This document shows positions 1 through 8,646 of a stretch of DNA of 40,828 bases, piece after piece. Position 1 is the first letter of the stretch. Every line of letters starts with the position of its first letter. The notes under the pieces are model-generated. The model saw only the letters and a list, made by a program, of their open reading frames with translations, searched no databases and was not told the origin of the DNA. The stretch is taken from NCBI RefSeq assembly GCF_002154605.1, contig NZ_MUNE01000141.1:1-40828 (forward strand), written 5' to 3'. Both the position numbers and the translations under genes were made by a program. The DNA is from Streptomyces milbemycinicus. Its GTDB lineage: Bacteria > Actinomycetota > Actinomycetes > Streptomycetales > Streptomycetaceae.

Positions 1-3000
1 GCCCTCTAGGCCTCCTTCGGTCTCCAGGTACAGCTCCCGCACCGCTGCCAGGACCTCGGGGTCCGGGTGCTCCCACAGACCGCGGCTCTCCGCCTCCAGC
101 AGCCGCTCGGCCATGCCGTGCAGCGCCCAGGGGTTGGCCTCTTGGAGGAAGGAGCGGTTCTCGGGGTCGAGGAGATAGCTCTGGGCGAGCTTGTCGTACA
201 TCCAGTCGGCGACTACGCCCGTGGTGGCGTCGTAGCCGAAGAGGTAGTCGACGGTCGCGGCGAGTTCGAAAGCGCCCTTGTATCCGTGTCGGCGCATCGC
301 CTCGATCCAGCGCGGGTTGACCACGCGCGCGCGGAAGACCCGGGAGGTCTCCTCGTGCAGGGTGCGGGTGCGGACCGTCTCGGGGCGGGTGGAGTCACCG
401 ATGTACGCGGCCGGGGCGGTGCCTTTGAGGGCGCGCACGGTGGCGACCATGCCGCCGTGGTACTGGAAGTAGTCGTCCGAGTCCGCGATGTCGTGTTCGC
501 GGGTGTCGGTGTTCTTGGCCGCGACCGCGATCCGGCGGTAGGCGCTCTCCATCTCCGCGCGGGCCGGCCGGCCTTCCAGGCCGCGGCCGTACGCGTAGCC
601 GCCCCAGACCGTGTAGACCTCCGCCAGGTCGGCGTCGGTGCGCCAGTCGCGGCTGTCGATGAGCTGGAGCAGACCCGCGCCGTAGGTGCCGGGGCGGGAG
701 CCGAAGATACGGGTGGTGGCGCGGCGTTCGTCGCCGTGCTCGGCGAGGTCGGCCTGGGCGTGGGCCCGGATGTAGTTGTCGTCCTCGGGCTCGTCGAGGG
801 AGGCGGCGAGCCGTACGGCGTCGTCGAGCAGGGCCACGACATGCGGGAACGCATCGCGGAAGAAGCCGCTGATGCGCAGGGTGACATCGACCCTGGGGCG
901 GCCCAGCTGGTCGAGGGGGACGGGTTCGAGTCCCGTGACGCGCCGCGAGGCGTCGTCCCACACCGGGCGGACGCCCAGCAGCGCGAGCGCCTCGGCCACG
1001 TCGTCGCCCGAGGTGCGCATCGCGCTGGTGCCCCACAGCGACAGGCCGACGGAGCGCGGCCAGGCGCCGTCGTTGTCGCGGCGGTAGCGCTCCAGCAGCG
1101 AGTCGGCGAGCGCCTGGCCGGTCTCCCAGGCCAGCCGGCTGGGCACGGCCTTGGGGTCGACGGAGTAGAAGTTACGGCCCGTCGGCAGGACGTTGACCAG
1201 GCCGCGCAGCGGTGAACCGGAAGGGCCCGCGGGTACGAAGCCGCCGCCCAGGGCGTGCACGGCGTGGTCGATCTCGTCGGTGGTGGCGGCCAGCCGCGGC
1301 ACGACCTCGCGGGCGGCGAAGTCGAGGATCGCGGTCACCGCGTCGTACTGCTCCTCAGGCAGCCCCAGGCACGCCTTCTCGACAGCCTCCGGGGCCCAGT
1401 CGGCGTCCTCCATCGCCTGGACGAGGGCGCGGGCGCGGTCCTCCGCCTCGTCCGCGCCGGTGCGGGTGGCGGCCGACTCGTCGAGGCCAAGTGCCTCGCG
1501 CAGCCCGGGGAGCGCGGTGGTGCCGCCCCAGATCTGCCGGGCGCGCAGAATGGCCAGGACGAGGTTGACCCGCTCGGGGCCGGAGGGGGCGGTGCCGAGA
1601 ACATGCAGGCCGTCGCGGATCTGGGCGTCCTTGACCTCGCACAGCCAGCCGTCCACATGCAGCAGGAAGTCGTCGAAGCCGGCGTCGTCCGGCCGGTCCT
1701 CCAGGCCGAGGTCGTGGTCGAGCCTGGCGGCCTGGATGAGGGTCCAGATCTGGGCGCGGATGGCGGGGAGTTTGGCCGGGTCCATCGCGGAGATGGCGGC
1801 GTACTCGTCCAGTAGCTGCTCCAGGCGCGCGATATCGCCGTAGGAGTCGGCACGGGCCATGGGCGGCACGAGATGGTCGACGAGGGTGGCGTGGGCGCGG
1901 CGCTTGGCCTGTGTGCCCTCCCCCGGGTCGTTGACCAGGAACGGGTAGATCAGCGGCAGGTCGCCCAGCGCGGCGTCGGGGCCGCAGGCGGCGGACAGGC
2001 CCGCGTTCTTGCCGGGCAGCCACTCGAGGTTGCCGTGCTTGCCCAGGTGCACCATGGCGTCGGCGCCGAACCCGCCGTCGGACTGAGCGGTGGCGATCCA
2101 GCGGTAGGCGGCCAGGTAGTGGTGCGAGGGCGGCAGATCGGGGTCGTGGTAGATGGCGATCGGGTTCTCGCCGAAGCCGCGCGGCGGCTGGATGACGACG
2201 AGCAGATTGCCCCGGCGCAGCGCGGCCAGCACGATCTCGCCCTCGGGGTCGCGGCTCGTGTCGACGAACATCTCGCCCGGCGGCGGCCCCCAGTGCCTCT
2301 CCACCGCCTCGCGCAGCTCCTGCGGCAGCCGGGCGTACCAGCGGCGGTAGTCGGCGGCGGGGATCCGGACCGGGTTGCGGGCCAACTGCTCCTCGGTGAG
2401 CCAGTCCTGGTCGTGGCCGCCCGCCTCGATGAGGGCGCGGATCAGCTCGTCGCCGTCGCCCGAGGCGAGACCGGGCAGCGCCTCGGGCCCCTCCACCGGG
2501 CCGAGATCGAAGCCGTCCGCGCGCAGCCGGCGCAGCAGGGCGACGGCGCTGGCGGGCGTGTCCAGGCCGACGGCGTTGCCGATGCGGGAGTGCTTGGTGG
2601 GGTAGGCGGACAGCACGAGCGCGAGGCGCTTGTCGGCCGCCGGTATGTGGCGCAGCCGGGCGTGTCGTACGGCGATTCCCGCGACACGCGCGGCGCGCTC
2701 GGGGTCGGCGACATAGACGGGCAGGCCGTCCTCGTCGGTCTCCTTGAAGGAGAACGGCACGGTGATCAGCCGCCCGTCGAACTCCGGGACGGCGACCTGG
2801 GTCGCCGCGTCCAGGGGCGAAAGGCCCTCGTCGTTCGCCTCCCACGCGGCGCGCGGGCCGGTCAGGCACAGCGCCTGGAGCACCGGGACGTCCAGCCCGG
2901 CCAGCGCGCCAGCGTCCCACGCCTCGTCGTCGCCGCCGGCCGAGGCCTCGGCGGGCCGGGTGCCGCCCGCGGCCAGCACGGTGGTCACCACTGCGTCGGC

Positions 3001-3618
3001 CTCGGCGAGGGCTTCCAGCAGCTCGGGCTCGGGGGCGCGCAGCGAGGCGACGTACAGCGGCAGCGCGCGGCCCCCGGCATCCTCGACGGCCTGGCACAGC
3101 GCCTCTACGAAGGCGGTGTTGCCGCTCATGTGGTGGGCGCGGTAGTAGAGCACGGCGATCCGCGGGCCGGTGACGTCCTCGCGCGCGGTGCGCTCCAGCG
3201 GGCCCCATGAGGACGCGGGCGCGGGCGGCTCGAAGCCGTGGCCGGTCAGCAGGACGGTGTCGGACAGAAAGCGGGCCAGCTGACCGAGGTTGCCGGGCCC
3301 GCCGTGCGCGAGATAGGCGTGGGCCTCGGCGGCGATCCCGACCGGGACCGTGGATGCCTCCATGAGCTGGGCGTCCGGGGCCTGTTCGCCGGTCAGGACC
3401 ACGACCGGGCGGTCCCCGGCAAGCAGCGCGTCGAGCCCTTCCTGCCAGGCGCGCACCCCGCCGAGCAGCCGTACGACGACGAGTTCGACGCCGTCGAGGA
3501 GCGCGGACAGATCGTCCAGGGGGAGCCGGGCCGGGTTGGCGAGCCGATAGGGCACCGGAGTCTGTGCCGCGCGGGCACTGAGCAGGTCGGTGTCGGACGT
3601 CGACAGCAGCAGGATCAT
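1..3618 (-). CDS. cobN: Cobaltochelatase large subunit CobN (3' end cut by window edge)
   Basis: CobN is the large, ATP-dependent cobalt-inserting subunit of the aerobic-type chelatase, which loads Co2+ into hydrogenobyrinic acid a,c-diamide together with small AAA+/vWA subunits (family knowledge). Translating the minus strand from ATG 3618 gives 1206 codons with no stop. The N-terminus reads MILLLSTSDTDLLSARAAQ. Family signatures near the C-terminus include YHGGMVATVRAL (about residue 1050) and MYDKLAQSYLLD (about residue 1140). The last residues in the window, ETEGGLEG, look like the normal CobN tail, so probably only a few codons are missing. The start is supported by GAGGAAGG about 12 nt upstream. 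A cobalamin riboswitch lies in the leader, so expression should fall when B12 is plentiful. cobG is divergent. The chelatase partner subunits are not in the window. Confidence 0.97.
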   Translation of the reverse strand, partial: MILLLSTSDTDLLSARAAQTPVPYRLANPARLPLDDLSALLDGVELVVVRLLGGVRAWQEGLDALLAGDRPVVVLTGEQAPDAQLMEASTVPVGIAAEAHAYLAHGGPGNLGQLARFLSDTVLLTGHGFEPPAPASSWGPLERTAREDVTGPRIAVLYYRAHHMSGNTAFVEALCQAVEDAGGRALPLYVASLRAPEPELLEALAEADAVVTTVLAAGGTRPAEASAGGDDEAWDAGALAGLDVPVLQALCLTGPRAAWEANDEGLSPLDAATQVAVPEFDGRLITVPFSFKETDEDGLPVYVADPERAARVAGIAVRHARLRHIPAADKRLALVLSAYPTKHSRIGNAVGLDTPASAVALLRRLRADGFDLGPVEGPEALPGLASGDGDELIRALIEAGGHDQDWLTEEQLARNPVRIPAADYRRWYARLPQELREAVERHWGPPPGEMFVDTSRDPEGEIVLAALRRGNLLVVIQPPRGFGENPIAIYHDPDLPPSHHYLAAYRWIATAQSDGGFGADAMVHLGKHGNLEWLPGKNAGLSAACGPDAALGDLPLIYPFLVNDPGEGTQAKRRAHATLVDHLVPPMARADSYGDIARLEQLLDEYAAISAMDPAKLPAIRAQIWTLIQAARLDHDLGLEDRPDDAGFDDFLLHVDGWLCEVKDAQIRDGLHVLGTAPSGPERVNLVLAILRARQIWGGTTALPGLREALGLDESAATRTGADEAEDRARALVQAMEDADWAPEAVEKACLGLPEEQYDAVTAILDFAAREVVPRLAATTDEIDHAVHALGGGFVPAGPSGSPLRGLVNVLPTGRNFYSVDPKAVPSRLAWETGQALADSLLERYRRDNDGAWPRSVGLSLWGTSAMRTSGDDVAEALALLGVRPVWDDASRRVTGLEPVPLDQLGRPRVDVTLRISGFFRDAFPHVVALLDDAVRLAASLDEPEDDNYIRAHAQADLAEHGDERRATTRIFGSRPGTYGAGLLQLIDSRDWRTDADLAEVYTVWGGYAYGRGLEGRPARAEMESAYRRIAVAAKNTDTREHDIADSDDYFQYHGGMVATVRALKGTAPAAYIGDSTRPETVRTRTLHEETSRVFRARVVNPRWIEAMRRHGYKGAFELAATVDYLFGYDATTGVVADWMYDKLAQSYLLDPENRSFLQEANPWALHGMAERLLEAESRGLWEHPDPEVLAAVRELYLETEGGLEG

Positions 3619-3663
3619 GCGACGGCAGGCCTTCCTCGGGGTCCGCGCCCCGGGCGGGTTGAA

Positions 3664-3769
3664 GACGGCGGGAGTTCCTGGCTCGCGCGGCCGTCGCAAT
3701 ACCGGCTGCCGCGCTCACAGTGGCGGGACCGCGCCGGATTTCCACCGGCTTCCTACCCTTTTTGCCGTC
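3664..3769 (-). promoter_or_regulatory. Cobalamin riboswitch in the cobN leader
   Basis: Read on the minus strand, this leader contains the conserved cobalamin-aptamer blocks in the right order: GGAAGCCGGTGGAAATCCGG, then GGTCCCGCCACTGTGA, then the B12-box-like GCGAGCCAGGAACTCCCGCC. Complementary ends GACGGC (3764-3769) and GCCGTC (3664-3669) can form the closing P1 stem. Between P1 and the cobN start a G/C-rich segment (CCCGGGGCGCGGACCCC) precedes the GAGGAAGG ribosome site, so control could act by sequestering the ribosome site or by termination. No U-tract is visible, which favours translational control (inference). It faces only cobN; the divergent cobG is not downstream of it. Confidence 0.92.
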
Positions 3770-3860
3770 TTTTGTGGTGGCGGGCCGGGACCGACCCGCC
3801 GTGAGCATAGTAGGCGCTTCTGACCTGCCGCGGGGCGGTGAGCCGAACGCAATCGTCGGT

Positions 3861-5492
3861 ATGCTCGCCGCCATGCCCCTCCCCCCGACAACCGCCCCAC
3901 CAGGGGACGAAACCCCCGTGCGCGGCCGCGATGACGCCTGCCCCGGCGCGCTGCGCCTGCACTCGGCGGACGACGGCGCACTGGCCCGGGTGCGACTGCC
4001 TGCCGGGCTCCTGACGGCACGTCAGGCGCTCGTGCTGGCGCTCGCGGCCGAGGAGTTGGGCGACGGCCGGCTGGACCTCACCTCCCGGGGCAATCTGCAG
4101 CTGCGCGGCCTCGACGCGGGGTGCGGGGCCGGACTCGCGGCCCGGCTGCGGACGGCAGGGCTGCTCCCGTCGGACCGCCACGACCGGGTGCGCAACATCG
4201 TGGCGTCCCCGCTGTCCGGGCTGGACGAGGCGGGATACGCGGATGTCTCGGCGTGGGCGCGGGAGCTGGACGCCCTGCTGTGCGACAACGCGCCCGCGGG
4301 TTCCGGATTGGCCGAACTGGCGGGGCTGTCGGGCCGGTTCCTGTTCGCGCTCGACGACGGGCGCGGCGATGTGGCGGCGCTGGGCGCGGATGTGACATTG
4401 ATCGCAGCGCCCGGCGGCGAGGCGGTGCTGCGGCTCGGCTCCGCCGGGGGGCATGGACTCGCGCGCCCGAAATCCACCGCGCCGAACGCCACAGACTCCC
4501 CCGACGCGACGGGCCACGCTGACGCGCCGGGCCACGCTGACACGTCGGGCGTCGCGGCGTGCCGGGACGGGCGACCGGTGGGCGAGGACACGCCGAGCCG
4601 GGCGCGGCCGTTGGGTCCCCCCGGGCCCGCAGGCGATCCCGGGGACATAAAGCCCCGGCCCACGCCCGGTGGCGACCCCGCGGGCGCCGAGCTCCGGGTG
4701 CGCGCCGCGAACGCGCCCCGCGCGGCGGCGCTGGCCGCGGTGGCGTTTCTCGACGCGGTGCGCGCGAGTGGCACACGCGCCTGGCGTGTGAGCGAGCTGC
4801 CGGTGCGACACGCCGTGACGCCCGGCCAATTGGACGGGCGACTCGCCGAAGCAGGAATCCAGGCCACACCCCTCGCCCCGCACTCCCCGACCACCGCGCC
4901 GAGCACACCACTCGTCGGGCTCGTCGCCGGCCCTGACGGGCGGTGCGCGGTGTCGGTCGCCGTCCCGCTGGGGCGGCTCACCGCCGCGCGGTGGCGGCTG
5001 CTCGCCGAGCTCGCCGCCCGGGGCGGCTCGGGCGAGTTGCGTGTGACACCCTGGCGCGGCGTGGTGCTGCCAGGCTTCTCCCCCGGCGGCGCCGGGGCCG
5101 CGCTGCGGGAGCTCGCCGACGCCGGCCTGGTGACCGCGCCGCACTCCCCCTGGCTCGGGGTCGGCGCCTGCACGGGACGGCCCGGCTGCGCCAAGTCCCT
5201 GGCCGATGTGCGTGCCGAGGCGGCGCGCGCGGTGGCGGGCGAGGCGGCGCGCGCGGTGGCGGGCGAGGCGTCCGGCGACGGCCGACCGGGCCCGCCGCGG
5301 GGCCGGCTGCCCGTGTATTTCTCCGGCTGCGAGCGGCGCTGCGGCCACCCCGGCGGCCGGTGGGTCGACGTGCTGGCGACGGGCGACCGTTACCAGGTCA
5401 CCGTACGAGATGCCACAGGGTCCGCGCGGGGCGTGGACGTGACAGCAGAGCAAGTGGCCGACGCCGTGGCGGCGGCCCGTGGAACGACATGA
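3861..5492 (+). CDS. cobG: Precorrin-3B synthase CobG
   Basis: CobG is a nitrite/sulfite-reductase-fold Fe-S enzyme that converts precorrin-3A to precorrin-3B, the ring-contraction preparatory step of the oxygen-dependent route. Visible signatures are [13 protein letters not shown] and [13 protein letters not shown] in the first ferredoxin-like half, and the paired cysteine motifs [10 protein letters not shown] (about residue 437) and GCERRCGHP (about residue 490) expected for the [4Fe-4S] cluster. At 543 aa it is longer than typical CobG. The excess is a Pro/Gly/Asp-rich segment around residues 205-275 joining the two halves, built partly from tandem repeats, and a second duplication (EAARAVAG twice) between the cysteine motifs. 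Start choice is uncertain: ATG 3861 or ATG 3873, neither with a strong ribosome site. The stop overlaps the cobH ATG. Confidence 0.93.
   Translation: MLAAMPLPPTTAPPGDETPVRGRDDACPGALRLHSADDGALARVRLPAGLLTARQALVLALAAEELGDGRLDLTSRGNLQLRGLDAGCGAGLAARLRTAGLLPSDRHDRVRNIVASPLSGLDEAGYADVSAWARELDALLCDNAPAGSGLAELAGLSGRFLFALDDGRGDVAALGADVTLIAAPGGEAVLRLGSAGGHGLARPKSTAPNATDSPDATGHADAPGHADTSGVAACRDGRPVGEDTPSRARPLGPPGPAGDPGDIKPRPTPGGDPAGAELRVRAANAPRAAALAAVAFLDAVRASGTRAWRVSELPVRHAVTPGQLDGRLAEAGIQATPLAPHSPTTAPSTPLVGLVAGPDGRCAVSVAVPLGRLTAARWRLLAELAARGGSGELRVTPWRGVVLPGFSPGGAGAALRELADAGLVTAPHSPWLGVGACTGRPGCAKSLADVRAEAARAVAGEAARAVAGEASGDGRPGPPRGRLPVYFSGCERRCGHPGGRWVDVLATGDRYQVTVRDATGSARGVDVTAEQVADAVAAARGTT
4506..4541. 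repeat. 2 x 18-bp tandem repeat inside cobG
   Basis: Two adjacent near-identical 18-bp units (4506-4523 and 4524-4541), differing at one base, lie in the linker region of cobG. They encode repeated Gly-His-Ala-Asp residues. Being a multiple of three, the duplication keeps the frame. Confidence 0.85.
5217..5264. repeat. 2 x 24-bp perfect tandem repeat inside cobG
   Basis: Two exact 24-bp copies (5217-5240 and 5241-5264) duplicate the octapeptide EAARAVAG between the two cysteine motifs of CobG. The duplication is in frame, so it lengthens a surface segment without breaking the gene. It looks recent because the copies are identical. Confidence 0.9.
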
Positions 5493-6139
5493 TCGAGGGC
5501 ACAGTGTTCGACTACGAGAAGGACGGCGCGGCCATATACCGCGCCTCCTTTGCCACCATCCGCGCCGAGGCCGACCTGGACGGTCTGCCCGCCGACGTCA
5601 GCCAGGTCGCGGTGCGGATGATCCACGCCTGCGGCATGGTCGACCTCGTCCAGGACCTCGCGTACACCCCCCAGGTGGTCGCCCGCGCCCGCGCCGCGCT
5701 GCGCGCCGGCGCACCCGTGCTCTGCGACGCGCACATGGTGGCCAGCGGCGTGACCCGCAAGCGGCTGCCGGCGGACAACGACGTGGTGTGCACCCTGTCC
5801 GACCCCACCGTGCCCGAACTGGCCCGCCGGATGGGCACCACACGCAGCGCCGCCGCGCTCGAGCTGTGGCGGGAGCGGCTGGAGGGCGCGGTGGTGGCCA
5901 TCGGCAACGCGCCCACCGCGCTGTTCCGCCTGATGGAGATAATCGAAGAGGGTGGGGCTGGCGCGCCGCGCCCGGCGGCCGTCATCGGCGTACCGGTCGG
6001 CTTCATCGGCGCGGCCGAGTCCAAGGAGGCGCTGGCCGGGCATCCGGCCGCGCTCGACCACCTGGTGGTGCGCGGCCGGCGTGGCGGCAGCGCCATCGCC
6101 GCGGCCGCGGTCAACGCGATTGCGAGCGAGGAAGAGTGA
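5489..6139 (+). CDS. cobH: Precorrin-8X methylmutase CobH
   Basis: CobH moves the C-11 methyl group of precorrin-8X to C-12, giving hydrogenobyrinic acid. The 216-aa product matches the usual family size. MIHACGMVD near residue 47 contains the conserved catalytic histidine of the family, and GNAPTALF and [14 protein letters not shown] near the C-terminus are typical CobH/CbiC signatures. Its ATG overlaps the cobG stop (ATGA at 5489-5492), and its stop overlaps the cobIJ GTG (GTGA at 6136-6139). The three genes should therefore be translated in a coupled way from one transcript. Confidence 0.96.
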   Translation: MIEGTVFDYEKDGAAIYRASFATIRAEADLDGLPADVSQVAVRMIHACGMVDLVQDLAYTPQVVARARAALRAGAPVLCDAHMVASGVTRKRLPADNDVVCTLSDPTVPELARRMGTTRSAAALELWRERLEGAVVAIGNAPTALFRLMEIIEEGGAGAPRPAAVIGVPVGFIGAAESKEALAGHPAALDHLVVRGRRGGSAIAAAAVNAIASEEE

Positions 6140-7632
6140 GCGAGCAGCAGACGGGCCGGCTCTACGGTGTGGGTCTTGGCCCCGGCGATCCCTCTCTGAT
6201 GACCGTACGCGCCGTGGAGGTCATCGCCGAGGCCGATGTCGTCGCGTACCACAGCGCCCGGCACGGCCGTAGCATCGCGCGCTCCATCGCCGAGCGCCAT
6301 CTGCGGCCCGACCACATCGAGGAGCGACTGGTCTATCCGGTCACCACCGAGACCACCGACCACCCCGGCGGCTACCGCGGCGCGATGGAGGAGTTCTACG
6401 CGGACGCGGCAGCCCGGCTGGCCGCCCATCTGGACGCGGGGCGTACGGTCGCGGTGCTCGCCGAGGGCGATCCGCTCTTCTACGGCTCATACATGCATAT
6501 GCACAAGCGCCTGGCCGACCGCTACCCCACCGAGGTCGTCCCCGGCGTCACCTCCGTGAGCGCGGCCGCCGCCCGGATCGGGGCGCCGCTGGTCGAGGGT
6601 GAGGAGGTGCTGACCGTCCTGCCCGGCACACTCCCGGAGGAGGAGCTGACGGCTCGTCTGGCCACGACCGACGCGGCCGCCGTGATGAAGCTCGGCCGCA
6701 CCTTCCCGGCGGTGCGGCGGGCGCTGGAGCGCTCGGGTCGGCTGGCGGAGGCCCAGTACGTGGAGCGGGCCACGATGGGCGCGGAGCGCGTCGCGCCACT
6801 GGCCGAGGTGGACCCCGAGTCGGTGCCCTACTTCTCGGTGGCGGTGCTGCCGAGCCGGATCGACGCACAGGCCCCGGCGCGCCGCGGCGAGGTCGTGGTG
6901 GTGGGCCTCGGCCCGGCGGGCCCGCTGTGGCTGACCCCAGAGGCGCGGGGCGAGTTGGCCGCCGCCGAGGATCTGGTCGGCTACACCACCTATCTGGACC
7001 GGGTGCCGAAGCGCCCGGGGCAGCGCCGGCACACCTCGGACAACAAGGTGGAGGCCGAGCGCGCCGAGTTCGCACTCGACCTGGCCCGGCGCGGGCGGCG
7101 GGTCGCCGTCGTCTCCTCGGGCGACCCGGGCGTCTTCGCCATGGCCACGGCCGTGCTGGAGGCTGCGGCCGAGGACCCGTACCGCGAGGTGCCGGTCCGG
7201 GTGGTGCCCGGCATGACCGCCGCCCACGCGGCCGCCGCCCGCGCGGGCGCCCCGCTCGGCCACGACTACGCGGTGATCTCCCTGTCCGACCGGCTCAAGC
7301 CCTGGGAGGTCATCGCCGAACGGCTGCGCGCCGCGGCCGCGGCCGACCTGGTGCTCGCCCTGTACAACCCCGGCTCGCGCAGCCGCATCTGGCAGGTCGG
7401 CAAGGCCCGCGAGCTGCTGCTCGAACACCGCGCGCCCGACACGCCCGTCGTGCTCGGCCGGGACGTGGGCGGCCCCGAGGAGCGGATACGGATCGTCAAG
7501 CTGGCCGATCTCGACCCGGCCCAGGTCGATATGCGCACCATCCTGCTGGTCGGCTCCTCCCAAACCCGCACGGCGCGGCGCGGCGACGGCACCGAGATCG
7601 TCTGGACGCCACGCCGCTACCCGGAGCGCTGA
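6136..7632 (+). CDS. cobIJ: Fused precorrin-2 C20-methyltransferase / precorrin-3B C17-methyltransferase (CobI-CobJ)
   Basis: This 498-aa protein contains two tandem tetrapyrrole-methylase domains. Residues 1 to about 245 are CobI-like ([16 protein letters not shown] at the N-terminus, [33 protein letters not shown]). Residues from about 248 are CobJ-like ([52 protein letters not shown]). The first domain would methylate C-20 of precorrin-2, and the second C-17 of precorrin-3B with ring contraction, using S-adenosylmethionine. The fusion is common in actinobacteria and places consecutive-pathway enzymes flanking CobG's step on one chain. Translation starts at GTG 6136, overlapping the cobH stop. 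It converges on cobK. Confidence 0.96.
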   Translation: MSEQQTGRLYGVGLGPGDPSLMTVRAVEVIAEADVVAYHSARHGRSIARSIAERHLRPDHIEERLVYPVTTETTDHPGGYRGAMEEFYADAAARLAAHLDAGRTVAVLAEGDPLFYGSYMHMHKRLADRYPTEVVPGVTSVSAAAARIGAPLVEGEEVLTVLPGTLPEEELTARLATTDAAAVMKLGRTFPAVRRALERSGRLAEAQYVERATMGAERVAPLAEVDPESVPYFSVAVLPSRIDAQAPARRGEVVVVGLGPAGPLWLTPEARGELAAAEDLVGYTTYLDRVPKRPGQRRHTSDNKVEAERAEFALDLARRGRRVAVVSSGDPGVFAMATAVLEAAAEDPYREVPVRVVPGMTAAHAAAARAGAPLGHDYAVISLSDRLKPWEVIAERLRAAAAADLVLALYNPGSRSRIWQVGKARELLLEHRAPDTPVVLGRDVGGPEERIRIVKLADLDPAQVDMRTILLVGSSQTRTARRGDGTEIVWTPRRYPER

Positions 7633-7646
7633 CCGGCGGCGTGCGC

Positions 7647-7678
7647 GGTCAGCAGGTCAGCAGGTCAGCAGGTCAGCC
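7647..7678. repeat. 8-bp tandem repeat between cobIJ and cobK
   Basis: The unit GGTCAGCA occurs three times perfectly (7647-7670) and once as GGTCAGCC (7671-7678). It lies between the convergent cobIJ and cobK genes and includes the cobK stop codon. An 8-bp unit would shift frame in coding DNA, but here a change in copy number would mostly be tolerated. No terminator hairpin is seen in this 40-bp junction. Confidence 0.85.
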
Positions 7679-8464
7679 CAGGGTCGTGCTCAGCCAGGCC
7701 AGGGCGGCCGCCGGGTCGGGCACGACCGGCACGCCGTCCGGGGCCGCGGGGCGCCGGACGACGACGACCGGCAGCCCGGCCTCGCGCGCCGCGGTGAGCT
7801 TGGCGGCGGTGGCACCGGCGCCGCTGTCCTTGGTGACCACGACGTCGATGCGGTGGCCGCGCAGCAGCTCCGCCTCCCCCGCCACGCTGAACGGACCGCG
7901 GTCCAGCAGCACTTCCATGTGCGGCGGGGCCGGTGGCTCAGGTGCGTCGACGGAGCGGACCAGGAACCACTGCTCGGTGAGATGGGCGAAGGCGGCCAGG
8001 CCCATCCGCCCGGTGGTGAGGAAGATCCGCTGCCCCAGGGCGGGCAGCAGCCCGGCCGCCTCGTCCAGCGACCCCGCCCAGTGCCACCGGTCCCCCGGGC
8101 CGGGCACCCAGCCGGGGCGGCGCAGGGCGAGCAGGGGAACATGGGCCGTGGCGGCCGCCCGGGCCGCGTTGAAACTGATCGTGCCGGCGAAAGGATGGGT
8201 GGCGTCGATGACCGCGTCCACCTGCTGCTCGCGCAGCCAGCGAGCCAGGCCCTCGGGGCCCCCGAACCCGCCGATCCGCACCTGCCCGGCCGGCAGCCGC
8301 GGCTCGGCGACACGCCCGGCCAGCGAGCTGGTGACGCGCAGCCCGGGGGCGTCGGCAACTTCGGCGGCCAGTCGGCGCGCCTCGGTGGTGCCGCCCAGGA
8401 TGAGCACATGGCGGGGCCGGCGCGGCCGGGCTCCGGGGGCGGCATCCGCCGGGTTCGAAGTCAT
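7673..8464 (-). CDS. cobK: Precorrin-6A reductase CobK
   Basis: CobK reduces the corrin macrocycle of precorrin-6A with NADPH. The 263-aa product has the N-terminal nucleotide-binding motif ILGGTTEARRLA (about residue 23), the family signature DATHPFA in the middle, and VVTKDSGAGATAAKL in the C-terminal domain. ATG 8464 is chosen because GGAAGG lies about 7 nt upstream; an upstream in-frame extension exists but is rich in Pro/Arg and not family-like. The gene stands alone on the minus strand, convergent with cobIJ and divergent from cbiD. The 182-bp gap to cbiD holds both promoters, and no riboswitch was seen there. Confidence 0.95.
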   Translation of the reverse strand: MTSNPADAAPGARPRRPRHVLILGGTTEARRLAAEVADAPGLRVTSSLAGRVAEPRLPAGQVRIGGFGGPEGLARWLREQQVDAVIDATHPFAGTISFNAARAAATAHVPLLALRRPGWVPGPGDRWHWAGSLDEAAGLLPALGQRIFLTTGRMGLAAFAHLTEQWFLVRSVDAPEPPAPPHMEVLLDRGPFSVAGEAELLRGHRIDVVVTKDSGAGATAAKLTAAREAGLPVVVVRRPAAPDGVPVVPDPAAALAWLSTTLG

Positions 8465-8646
8465 CGGGTGCCTTCCGTGGTGCGTGGTGCCGTGCCGGTA
8501 CACGGCCTGTCGGCCGCACCCGGTCAACCCTGCCATGGCCGTGACCGACCGCGCGGCGCCGGGCCTCTCCTCGCTCGCCTGGGGAGACGCGCCCCCGGGC
8601 CGTGCTCGGCGCGGGGTCGGCGCGGGGGCGAGAGGCGGCGCCTCCC

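Noticed and set aside
1873..3210. 445-codon plus-strand frame opposite cobN
   Set aside because: Antisense shadow with Val/Gly/Gln-rich composition and no recognisable domain or ribosome site.
1355..3874. Very long minus-strand frame within cobN
   Set aside because: The translation is Arg/Pro/Gly-rich without any family motif and lies in another frame over cobN, which has clear signatures. It is a high-GC shadow frame.
4506..4541. CRISPR-like repeats
   Set aside because: Only two head-to-tail copies without spacers, inside a coding region. No CRISPR array was seen anywhere in the window.
8465..8646. Second cobalamin riboswitch between cobK and cbiD
   Set aside because: No CACTG core, no AAATCC block and no B12 box on either strand.
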